Shown here: positions 37,672-45,590 of the stretch, piece after piece | Layout: each line of letters opens with the position of its first letter | Numbering within the stretch: the first letter of the stretch is position 1 | Assembly: GCA_937958675.1 (NCBI GenBank) | Contig: CALGND010000017.1 | Location: 95,595 to 159,594 of the forward strand | Origin: an uncultured Granulosicoccaceae bacterium | GTDB lineage: Bacteria; Pseudomonadota; Gammaproteobacteria; Granulosicoccales; Granulosicoccaceae | DNA length: 64,000 nt | Direction: 5' to 3' | Notes under the pieces: generated by a model | What the model saw: only the letters and a program-made list of their open reading frames with translations | The model's database searches: none | What the model was told of the DNA's origin: nothing | Position numbers and translations under genes: made by a program

Positions 37672-39117
37672 CTAGTCGAATATCTTCCCAGGATTAAGCA
37701 CACTTTTCGGATCAAGCGAGAGCTTCAGTTGTTTCATTATCGAAATCTCTACATCTGATTTACACAAGTGCAAGTAGGTTTTTTTAATTTTGCCAATGCC
37801 ATGCTCGGCCGATATAGAACCACCGATAGCCTGCAGGGGTTGGTAAACGATCTGATTAGCTTGGTGGTGTGCCTGCGTTGTGTTTGCCGCATCGATGGTG
37901 AGTGTGTCATCTTGTGGTGAAATTTGCAGATGCAAATTGTTGTCCGCTATATGTCCATAACAACAGAAAATCATGTTGGGGAATTGCTCTATTAATTCTG
38001 CTTCTGTCTCTACAATGTATTGTTCCATATTTGCTATGGGTAGGCTGATATCGTAGCGAAACCTTATGCCGTATTGTTTTGTGCATTCGACGTTTTCACG
38101 AACTGCCCAAATCTGTTGAGCTTGTTGGCTTGATTGAGCTACTACGGCGTCCGCGATATCACCAGCTTCTGCGACTTGCTCCAAGGCTTGGTTAAACGCC
38201 AGTTCATCTTGTTGAATATTATCTCCACGTGCTTCGATGACTGCGTAGAACGGGTAGTCGCTATCAAGTGGCGGGGAAAACGATTCGTCTATATTCTCTG
38301 TGCTAAGACGATAAAAATTATTCCAGAGAATTTCAAATGCGCTGAGTTGCCCATTTAATTTGCTAGATAGTGCATGTAAAGTAGCCGTCGCTTGGCTAAA
38401 TTGATCAAATGCTAATAGGGCGGTTTGTATACTGTTGGCGGCGGGTTGCAGGCGCAACACCGCGCGAGTCACAACGCCTAAGGTGCCTTCGCTACCGATA
38501 AATAATTGTTTGAGATCATAACCGCTATTATTTTTAAGCAAATGATTCAGTGATGATATAACGGTACCATCTGCCAGCACTACTTCAAGGCCCAACACTT
38601 GATTACGCATCATGCCGTAACGCAGCACGGATAATCCACCCGCATTGGTAGCAATGTTGCCGCCGATAGTGCATGAGCCGCGCGCGCCCAAGTCGAGAGG
38701 GAAAAACTTATCCGCATCGGCAGCCGCTTTTTGAACTGTTTCTAGAATGCAGCCTGCTTGCACCGTCATGGTGCTGCTCTGCAGGTCGATGTCCTCAATT
38801 GTATTCATGCGCTCAAGAGACAAAATAACATCATCGCTGCTTGAATGATCGCCACCGACTAATCCTGTAACGCCACCGTGGGTAACAACGGTTTGATTTT
38901 CTGCGTTGCAGCTTGCTAAAACTTTGCTGACTTGTTCCGTGGTCGTAGGCATCACCAGAGCGATCGCTTCAGGTGGTCTTGCATCGTTGAAGTGTCGGGA
39001 TCGTTGTATTAAGGCATCACCTTGTAGTAGGTTGCGCTCACCAACGATGTTGCTTAGCTTTTCTATAAGCTCGTGCTTGACGGTATCCATTTGAGTGATG
39101 TGCGACCCTTCGGGCAT
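37672..39117 (-). CDS. FAD-binding oxidase (GlcD / D-2-hydroxyacid dehydrogenase type)
   Basis: A 481-residue FAD-dependent enzyme of the PCMH/VAO family that would oxidise a D-2-hydroxy acid. FAD domain features are VVTHGGVTGLVGGDHSS (residues about 77-93), FFPLDLGARGSCTIGGNIATNAGG and FIGSEGTLGVVTRAVLRL. The C-terminal FAD-oxidase domain ends with SISAEHGIGKIKK and SLDPKSVLNPGKIFD, which are near-universal in this family. The ATG at 39117 has an AAGGAG sequence six bases upstream. Probable co-transcription with the AEC gene supports uptake plus oxidation of an organic acid, which is inference. Confidence 0.92.
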   Translation of the reverse strand: MPEGSHITQMDTVKHELIEKLSNIVGERNLLQGDALIQRSRHFNDARPPEAIALVMPTTTEQVSKVLASCNAENQTVVTHGGVTGLVGGDHSSSDDVILSLERMNTIEDIDLQSSTMTVQAGCILETVQKAAADADKFFPLDLGARGSCTIGGNIATNAGGLSVLRYGMMRNQVLGLEVVLADGTVISSLNHLLKNNSGYDLKQLFIGSEGTLGVVTRAVLRLQPAANSIQTALLAFDQFSQATATLHALSSKLNGQLSAFEILWNNFYRLSTENIDESFSPPLDSDYPFYAVIEARGDNIQQDELAFNQALEQVAEAGDIADAVVAQSSQQAQQIWAVRENVECTKQYGIRFRYDISLPIANMEQYIVETEAELIEQFPNMIFCCYGHIADNNLHLQISPQDDTLTIDAANTTQAHHQANQIVYQPLQAIGGSISAEHGIGKIKKTYLHLCKSDVEISIMKQLKLSLDPKSVLNPGKIFD

Positions 39118-39299
39118 GCTTTTGGCTCCTTGAATCTAGTTAGATGGATCTGTTTCGCTCTTGTTTGTCGAATTTGCTACTCGATTTCGCTGCTTGAAGC
39201 GGCAGAAACGGGCGAAATCGCGGTCGTTGGGCTTAGTTTAGCTGTTCTGCTGGCTTGTAAGTTGCACGTTGGTCTCAATTACCGCAGATAGTTTATCCA

Positions 39300-41162
39300 A
39301 TGGCGTTAAGCGCTGATACCGACGATGAGTGTAATTTTACTGCTCAGACGACTACTTCGTCAGGATCGGCTGTGCCTGATTATGCCTCTGATTGGTTACA
39401 TTGGTTTAGCGAAATGTTGCCAAATTGCGGGTGGTTTGCGCTGATCTTACGAGAAAACTCAGCGGATGATACTAACGATCATTTGAAGCTTCTGGGGCGC
39501 TGGCCCTTGGAGCAGGCCTTACCTACAGGCTTGTCATCGATTGCCACGCAGGTAATAAAACGAGCAGAACCCTGCGTATGCCCGCTACCTGCTGCCGAAG
39601 GTGCCGAAACGCTGGCTTTGCCGTTAGCCACACTGGATGGTAAGCAGCTGGTGTTGATGTTGGATAGCCAGCAGCTGGATGTCAGGAAAAAACAATCTAC
39701 CGTGCAACTGGCCTTATGGGCATCGCGTTGGTTGGGAGACGCTTCACAGCTGCCTGCATCTGAGCAAAAAAGCGAAATCGATGCGCTTGCATTGTCGCAA
39801 TCGATGATCTTCGACTTCGATAAACACAGAAGCGCTTCATCGCTTGCGATGGCTCTGGTTAATCATGTTAAAAATATGCCCGGCACGCATCGTGTGTCCG
39901 TTGGTGAGATTGCTGATTCGGTTTTGAAAGGGGCAACAGTTCGGCTGTTGGCTATTTCGGGTATGTCCAAAGTTGATTCACGCCGTGAATCAGCGCAGCT
40001 AATTATCCAGGCAATGCAAGAGGTTGTTGTTGCAAACACGACAACGATTTATACAAGCAAGCTCTTGTCAGCTGAGTTACCAGCTCATAAAAGACTGCAT
40101 ATTGAAGCAAACAAACAATCGATAATTTACGGCTTGCTGCACCGCTCGCAAAGCCAGCGTAATGGTGTGGTGTTATTGATTGAGCAGGATGAGCAGTTGC
40201 TCAAACCGATCAACATAACAGCGCTAAACAAGGATCTAGGTCCCTGTATGGCGACGTTGGGTGTTTTGCACCATAACTCGCGATCTCTACCGCGCAAGCT
40301 GCGTGATGAGGCGGTGGGGTTAGTGTCGTCAGTGCGTGAGAATCGATTTTTAGATAAACACCTTTTAGTTTTTGTCTGCAGCGTTCTTGCGATCACTGCA
40401 TTATTATTGCCAGTGCCGCATCGTGTAACTGTCACAGCATCAATTGAAGCATCCGACCGGCAAGTTCTGGTTGCCGCTCAAGAAGGTTATGTTTTGTCAT
40501 CTCATGCTCGAGCTGGCGATACGGTTAAGGAAGGGGATTTACTCGCCACGTTGGATGGTAGGGATTTGCAGTTAGTGGCTGAAAAATGGCGTGGCGAAAA
40601 ACTTAAAAATGAACAGGAATTTGCCCAAGCATTGGCTGAGCATGACCGAATTTCCTTAAGCCGATTACGTGCTGATGCTTTGCGAATCGATGCCGAGCTT
40701 GCATTGGCTGCACAACAACTGGCACGTAGTGAGCTGCGTGCTCCCTATGATGGCGTTCTACTCAGCGGCGATCTATCTCAATCTCTAGGGTCTCCAGTAG
40801 AAGAGGGTGATGTGCTATTTGAGATTGGTTCGCAGGATATGTATCGATTACAAATGGATGTCGATGAACACGACATCGCATACATTGAACAAGGCCAAGC
40901 CGCCAAAATTCGCATGACTGCTTTACCCGGTGTAACTTGGGAGGCTCGGCTCGAAAACGTCTTGCCGGTGGCTATCGCTGAGCAAGGTGAAAGTGTATTC
41001 CGAGTGCCAGCAGAATTGTTAGGTGATGCAGATGAATTGCGTCCGGGGATGGCTGGAATAGGAAAAATATCAGTTGGATCGCGTAGCCTTATTTGGGTTA
41101 TTACGCATGCTGTCACTGATCGATTGCGTATTTGGGCCTGGAAGCTAGGGCTTATTCAATGA
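39300..41162 (+). CDS. Tandem GAF-like domains fused through a membrane helix to a HlyD-type adaptor (module A, gene 1)
   Basis: A 620-residue protein. Residues about 28-150 and 175-330 look like two GAF-type sensor domains in the cytoplasm (DWLHWFSEMLPNCGWFALIL; NHVKNMPGTHRVSVGEIADS). One transmembrane helix follows (about 354-373, LLVFVCSVLAITALLLPVP), then a HlyD/membrane-fusion-type periplasmic part: barrel-sandwich half GYVLSSHARAGDTVKEGDLL, hairpin helices 420-475, second half LRAPYDGVLLSGDLSQSLGS and beta-barrel to residue 600. A C-terminal hydrophobic stretch ends the protein. It has a close paralogue at 56213. The stop overlaps the next gene by ATGA. HlyD proteins link inner-membrane exporters to outer-membrane channels. 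A GAF fusion on the cytoplasmic side is unusual. Confidence 0.85.
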   Translation: MALSADTDDECNFTAQTTTSSGSAVPDYASDWLHWFSEMLPNCGWFALILRENSADDTNDHLKLLGRWPLEQALPTGLSSIATQVIKRAEPCVCPLPAAEGAETLALPLATLDGKQLVLMLDSQQLDVRKKQSTVQLALWASRWLGDASQLPASEQKSEIDALALSQSMIFDFDKHRSASSLAMALVNHVKNMPGTHRVSVGEIADSVLKGATVRLLAISGMSKVDSRRESAQLIIQAMQEVVVANTTTIYTSKLLSAELPAHKRLHIEANKQSIIYGLLHRSQSQRNGVVLLIEQDEQLLKPINITALNKDLGPCMATLGVLHHNSRSLPRKLRDEAVGLVSSVRENRFLDKHLLVFVCSVLAITALLLPVPHRVTVTASIEASDRQVLVAAQEGYVLSSHARAGDTVKEGDLLATLDGRDLQLVAEKWRGEKLKNEQEFAQALAEHDRISLSRLRADALRIDAELALAAQQLARSELRAPYDGVLLSGDLSQSLGSPVEEGDVLFEIGSQDMYRLQMDVDEHDIAYIEQGQAAKIRMTALPGVTWEARLENVLPVAIAEQGESVFRVPAELLGDADELRPGMAGIGKISVGSRSLIWVITHAVTDRLRIWAWKLGLIQ

Positions 41163-43282
41163 ACTTGCATACGCCTTTGGAACAGCTGGCGCAGTGCAAG
41201 CCAAAGCTTGCTGACAACGTTGTTCAGCAGAGTATATTGATCCGCGGTGAGTCGTGGATTCTTCTACAAAATTCAGTTAATGGCGAGCATGTTCGCTTAA
41301 ATGCAGCTGCTGTGCGATGGTTGGATGCGTTTGATGGAAAAACTACCGTAGCAGCAGCGCTGCGTGATGCACAGGCTGATGACGCTACAGCACAACAGGT
41401 TTTTGAATATCTTCACCTATTGGGCCAGGCTGACATGATTGAAATGGGCAGCGAAGATGAACACGCACGTTTGTTTGCACAACATAAAGTTCATGACTCG
41501 ATGGCGCAACAACGCAAGCGAAACCCGTTAGCGATACGATTCCCGCTACTTGATCCGGATGCCTGGTTGAGCTCAAAGTCACATCTATGGTCGTTCTTGT
41601 TCAATCAGTATTTGGCTTACGCCATTACCGCTGTTGTGATGTTAGCGCTTGTTCTGGTGTTTGTTAACGCTGATGGCTTACGGGCTGATTGGGATAATCT
41701 ATCTGGCTCTCCATCGCACTGGTGGTGGTATGGCTTGCTATTTCCACTGTTAAAGCTGTTGCATGAACTCGCGCACGCTATTTGTATCAAGCGATGGGGT
41801 GGGGCTGTTCATGAGGCGGGTATCACCTTGTTAGTATTTATGCCTATTCCGTATGTAGATGCCAGCGATTCTTGGTTATTCAAAAATCGATCACACCGCT
41901 TGATCACGGCTGCAGCAGGCATTATTGCTGAAACAGTAGCGGTAGCGCTGGCTATTATAGTATGGAGCCTTGTTGAACCAGGTTTGTTCCAAGATTTTGC
42001 ATTCGCAATTGTAGTACTCGGCACGTTATCTACCTTACTATTTAATGCCAATCCATTATTGCGATTTGATGGTTACTTTATACTTCAAGATTTAGTCGAT
42101 ATGCCTAATTTAGGTACTCGTGCGAGTGCTTATTATCGATATTTGATTAGACGTTATGCTTTTAAAGTAACAACAGCTGTAACCCCATGCACCGCTGTAG
42201 GTGAACGCCGCTGGCTAATGGTATACGGTGCTGCCGCGTTTCTTTACCGACTCTTTATTACCTTAACAATTGCCTTGTTTCTGGCTAAGCAGTACTTTTT
42301 TATCGGTTTTGCCTTAGCAGCGCTTGCCCTGTATCAACTGTTTGCAAAACCTGCAATAAAAGCCATAGCGTATTTACGTCATTCCGCAGAGCTTGAACAA
42401 AGCAGACACTCTGTGATAATGAAAAGTGCAGCTGTATTCGTAGTCATCACTATCACTATTGCGTTTTTGCCGTTGCCTTCAAGTACGCGGGCAGAGGGGG
42501 TTGTCTGGGTGCCTAGCCAGGCGCAAGTGTTTGCAGGAGAAGCTGGCACGTTGCTGACGCAACATGTTAAGCCAGGTGAAACTGTTAAAGCAGGAGATTT
42601 ACTATTTTCTTTATCCTCTCATAAGCTCGACGCACGTTTTAAAGCTATTAGTAGCGAACACCAATCCATTACAGTTGAATACCAAGCCGCTAGAGCTCAA
42701 TCTATTGATGAAGCTAAGCAATTGGCAATTGATCTAAAAGCGCTGGATTTGCAATTGGAGATGTTGGGGCAAAGGCAAGCAGCCTTACAGGTCCGAGCTA
42801 CACGCGCCGGTACTTTGGCCTTAAGTAGCACTAAACCCTTGTTGGGCAGTTACATCAAACAAGGTGATCTATTGGCATTTCTAGTCGATGACAGCAATTT
42901 AGTGGTACGCGCAGTGATTGATCAAAATGCTATGGGTATGGTCGATAAAGGTGTGACGCAGTCCACAGTTCGGTTGGCCGATAATTTCTCCATACCGTTG
43001 CAATCAACGGTAGTCCAGCACGTTCCAGCTGGGAACCATCAACTCCCCAGCCCGGCTTTAGCTTATAACGGCTTTAGCGGCATAGCAGTTGCTTCTACCG
43101 AAGGCGAAGAACTAAAAACCACTGAACGTGTATTCCATGTTGAGCTTTCTCTACCTGTTGAAAGTCGAGCGGTTGGTATTGGTGGCAGGGCTTACGTAAA
43201 TTTGCAGCACCAGAGAGAATCTCTTGGTAGACGTTGGTGGCGATCTGCACGTCAAATATTGTTGAAACAACTAACTGTATAA
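41159..43282 (+). CDS. PqqD-like domain, M50 site-2-type metalloprotease and HlyD-type adaptor in one protein (module A, gene 2)
   Basis: A 707-residue protein from the ATG at 41159, which overlaps the previous stop. Residues about 20-95 resemble PqqD-type peptide-binding domains (ILIRGESWILLQNSVNGEHVRLN, then a helical DGKTTVAAAL part). A polytopic M50 zinc protease core follows: HELAH at residues 202-206 and NANPLLRFDG at 296-305, matching HExxH and NxxPxxxxDG of site-2 proteases, so the active site looks intact. Several more helices lead to a HlyD-like periplasmic part (about 430-690) with VWVPSQAQVFAGEAGTLL and a lipoyl-type hairpin. Paralogue at 58143. Peptide recognition, membrane proteolysis and adaptor function in one chain suggest processing or anchoring of an exported protein. 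Confidence 0.85.
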   Translation: MNLHTPLEQLAQCKPKLADNVVQQSILIRGESWILLQNSVNGEHVRLNAAAVRWLDAFDGKTTVAAALRDAQADDATAQQVFEYLHLLGQADMIEMGSEDEHARLFAQHKVHDSMAQQRKRNPLAIRFPLLDPDAWLSSKSHLWSFLFNQYLAYAITAVVMLALVLVFVNADGLRADWDNLSGSPSHWWWYGLLFPLLKLLHELAHAICIKRWGGAVHEAGITLLVFMPIPYVDASDSWLFKNRSHRLITAAAGIIAETVAVALAIIVWSLVEPGLFQDFAFAIVVLGTLSTLLFNANPLLRFDGYFILQDLVDMPNLGTRASAYYRYLIRRYAFKVTTAVTPCTAVGERRWLMVYGAAAFLYRLFITLTIALFLAKQYFFIGFALAALALYQLFAKPAIKAIAYLRHSAELEQSRHSVIMKSAAVFVVITITIAFLPLPSSTRAEGVVWVPSQAQVFAGEAGTLLTQHVKPGETVKAGDLLFSLSSHKLDARFKAISSEHQSITVEYQAARAQSIDEAKQLAIDLKALDLQLEMLGQRQAALQVRATRAGTLALSSTKPLLGSYIKQGDLLAFLVDDSNLVVRAVIDQNAMGMVDKGVTQSTVRLADNFSIPLQSTVVQHVPAGNHQLPSPALAYNGFSGIAVASTEGEELKTTERVFHVELSLPVESRAVGIGGRAYVNLQHQRESLGRRWWRSARQILLKQLTV

Positions 43283-43296
43283 CGAGTGCGCAACTG

Positions 43297-44196
43297 ATGA
43301 TCAAAGAGTTAAGAGACCTAACTGGTCAGGGAAGAAATTGCCTTAGTGAGTTTAGACAGCGATATTCCTGGCAGGAAAAAACACTAATTGCCGCGTTCGT
43401 GAGTGCTGCTGTGTTAGTACCACCAACATTGATTGCAGCAAGTGAAGTTGTATCTGATTTAGACTGCATTGTGGAGCCCAGCGCAATTGTAGAACTAGGC
43501 GCGGCGACGCCAGGACAGCTAGCTCAAACCTATTTTGACCGTAGTGATTACGTCAGTGCAGGAACAGTCATGGCAAGGCTTGAATCTGGCCTGGAAGAAG
43601 CGACACTGGCGATCGCTGAAGAACTTGCGGCGCAAACAACAAAAATTGATTTACGTAAAGCCTCTGCAGAATTTGGCGAACGTACCCGTGTGCGGAATGT
43701 CGAGTTGCTTAAAACATCGTCAATATCCAAGCAGAACATGGATCAAGTTGACACCGAAACCCGTGTGGCCAAATTGCAAGTCAGGCAAGAAGTGGAAAGC
43801 CAACGACTTGCTGAGCTTGAAGTAGATCGTGCGGCTGTATCGCTTGCCCGACGTTCCATTGTTAGCCCTATCGAAGGTACAGTGCTACAGCGCTTCAAGG
43901 AGCCAGGGGAGTATGTGGACAGAGAAGCGGTATATAAGATTGCTCAATTGAATCCATTGAACGTGGAAGTGATAGTCCCACTTGATTATCTTGGACAGGT
44001 AGAAAGTGGTATGCGAGCTGAGGTTATCTTATTTGCACCAGGATTTGAAGACAAAGCACTTGACGCGGTTGTTCGACGCATTGACGCGGTGGCAGATGCG
44101 GCCAGTGCAACGTTTGGAGTGAGGCTACAGCTTGAAAACCCAGAGCTCACTATCCCTAGTGGTGTACGGTGTCAGGTCGATTTGTATAGCCAGTAA
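43297..44196 (+). CDS. Periplasmic HlyD/MFP-type adaptor protein (module A, gene 3)
   Basis: From the ATG at 43297 (14 bp after the previous stop) the protein is 299 residues. It has a hydrophobic signal or anchor segment (TLIAAFVSAAVLVPPTLIAA), then DLDCIVEPSAIVELG, split lipoyl-type halves and a coiled-coil hairpin (about 95-160). RRSIVSPIEGTVLQRFKEPGEYVD and LNVEVIVPLDYLGQVESGM are typical of RND-type membrane-fusion proteins. No RND pump or TolC gene is nearby. A longer reading from 43234 overlaps the preceding gene and lacks support. The homologue at 60525 has an added SPOR-like tail. Confidence 0.85.
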   Translation: MIKELRDLTGQGRNCLSEFRQRYSWQEKTLIAAFVSAAVLVPPTLIAASEVVSDLDCIVEPSAIVELGAATPGQLAQTYFDRSDYVSAGTVMARLESGLEEATLAIAEELAAQTTKIDLRKASAEFGERTRVRNVELLKTSSISKQNMDQVDTETRVAKLQVRQEVESQRLAELEVDRAAVSLARRSIVSPIEGTVLQRFKEPGEYVDREAVYKIAQLNPLNVEVIVPLDYLGQVESGMRAEVILFAPGFEDKALDAVVRRIDAVADAASATFGVRLQLENPELTIPSGVRCQVDLYSQ

Positions 44197-44250
44197 GAGA
44201 CGATGTTTAATCGGTTCAGAGATCGCTCTGAGGATCGCTGGGACAAAAAA

Positions 44251-45270
44251 TCAGGCCGTTTTCTTAAGCGCTAGCTTGTCTTGTATGTCATCAAAATGGA
44301 CAACGCAATTACGGCCCTTATGTTTGGCTTCGTAAAGCGCATAGTCAGCATTGATCAATAAGGTTTTTCCATCAATTGCCACATCTTTTTCATCGATACC
44401 CGCGATTCCAATGCTAACGGTTATCTGTCCGGATTTTTCACCGATTTGGACGACTTGAGACTCGATCTGTTGTCGTAGACGTTCGGCGAAAATACGGGCG
44501 TTGTATGGTGAGGTTTTAGTTAGCACAACGACAAACTCCTCACCACCGTAACGACCCACCACATCGGTGCCGCGCGCACAACTGGTAAGTGAATCACTAA
44601 CGACTTTAAGTGCGTGGTCACCTCCATCGTGTCCGTGAGTGTCGTTAAAATTCTTGAAATTATCGACATCCAGAACAATCACTGATAGCGGGTCTTGGTA
44701 GCGATTGCGCCGCTGTGCTTCCTTGCGCATCACTTGATCAATATAGCGTCGGTTATATAGCTGAGTAAGGCTATCGGTAATGGCTAGCTGCTTCAGTTTT
44801 TTATTGAGTTGCACCAGGCGCTTATTGGCAATTGATAGCTTGTCATTGCTGATGCTCACACGTTCCACCAGGTTGGCGTTTTCGCGGTATAGCAAGACGT
44901 TCTCATACGCCCTTATTACTGCTGAAGCGATGGCATCGTGTTTTTTGAGAGGTTTGTCTAAATATTCGTAAGCGCCCGCCTGCAAAGCCCTACGCACCAT
45001 GTCGTAGCTATCATGGGCTGTCATAACAATGATTTTGACAGCAGGATCGAGCAGTTGGATGCGCTTCATCAATTGAAATCCGCTCATGCCTTCCATACGG
45101 ATATCGGTGAGCACAACGTCAATTATTTGCTCGGCGAAGACTTCAAGCGCTTGCACACCGTTGCTTGCGGTTGAGACAGTGATACCTTGTTGTTCCAATA
45201 CTTCTCTAATGATTTCAGTAATCGCATCGTCGTCATCGACGACCAGTGCGTGGCAACTATTGACGTCCAT
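44251..45270 (-). CDS. Response regulator with diguanylate cyclase (REC-GGDEF)
   Basis: A 339-residue cytoplasmic protein. The receiver domain (residues 5-120) has Asp13-Asp15 acidic residues, phospho-acceptor Asp56 in LTDIRMEGMSG and Lys107 in YLDKPLK. A coiled-coil linker (about 125-163) leads to a GGDEF domain with GGEEF at 242-246. The upstream RGTD at 233-236 fits the allosteric I-site RxxD, so the cyclase should be active and product-inhibited. It makes c-di-GMP from two GTP when phosphorylated. It is convergent with the module A adaptor gene and divergent from the hybrid kinase gene across 320 bp. Confidence 0.93.
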   Translation of the reverse strand: MDVNSCHALVVDDDDAITEIIREVLEQQGITVSTASNGVQALEVFAEQIIDVVLTDIRMEGMSGFQLMKRIQLLDPAVKIIVMTAHDSYDMVRRALQAGAYEYLDKPLKKHDAIASAVIRAYENVLLYRENANLVERVSISNDKLSIANKRLVQLNKKLKQLAITDSLTQLYNRRYIDQVMRKEAQRRNRYQDPLSVIVLDVDNFKNFNDTHGHDGGDHALKVVSDSLTSCARGTDVVGRYGGEEFVVVLTKTSPYNARIFAERLRQQIESQVVQIGEKSGQITVSIGIAGIDEKDVAIDGKTLLINADYALYEAKHKGRNCVVHFDDIQDKLALKKTA

Positions 45271-45590
45271 TCTTAGCAGAGCTCACTTTGTCGAATGGAG
45301 GTGTAACCCTCCCAATTAAAGCTCTAGCGGCGGGATAAAATAATCTTTGTGTTATTTCTGACTCTACGAGCGCAAAATCGGTTGTTATGTTCGTATCGTC
45401 ACAAATTATTGAAGAAAAGCTTTGTACGGCCGATTTTAAGAGTAGTGCTGGAAGTGTGGAGCGTTAACTTTGTGGGAACTCCCTCACAAAACGTCTCTGT
45501 AAAGTGGCAGCAGCAGCGTCAGTTATTTTGTGAAGGGCGAGTGGGTGGCTGTTTGGCGTGATTGCTGTATTAGCTGTCAATACGAGTTAA
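45271..45590. other. Divergent intergenic region between the REC-GGDEF gene and the hybrid kinase gene
   Basis: A 320-bp A/T-rich region that should hold two promoters. I find no tRNA, no c-di-GMP riboswitch core and no convincing gene. A 70-codon open frame at 45349-45561 has no ribosome-binding site and no family resemblance. Confidence 0.5.

Noticed and set aside
39300..44196. Reading module A as an ordinary type I secretion or RND efflux operon
   Set aside because: All three proteins carry HlyD-type parts, but no ABC ATPase, RND pump or outer-membrane channel is encoded beside them, and the M50 and GAF fusions do not belong to those systems.
44216..44231. Hairpin TCAGAG-ATCG-CTCTGA between module A and the REC-GGDEF gene
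   Set aside because: Only a 6-bp stem without a T-run on either side. Too weak to call a terminator.
45349..45561. 70-codon open frame upstream of the hybrid kinase
   Set aside because: No ribosome-binding site, no family resemblance, and it lies in a region that should hold two promoters.
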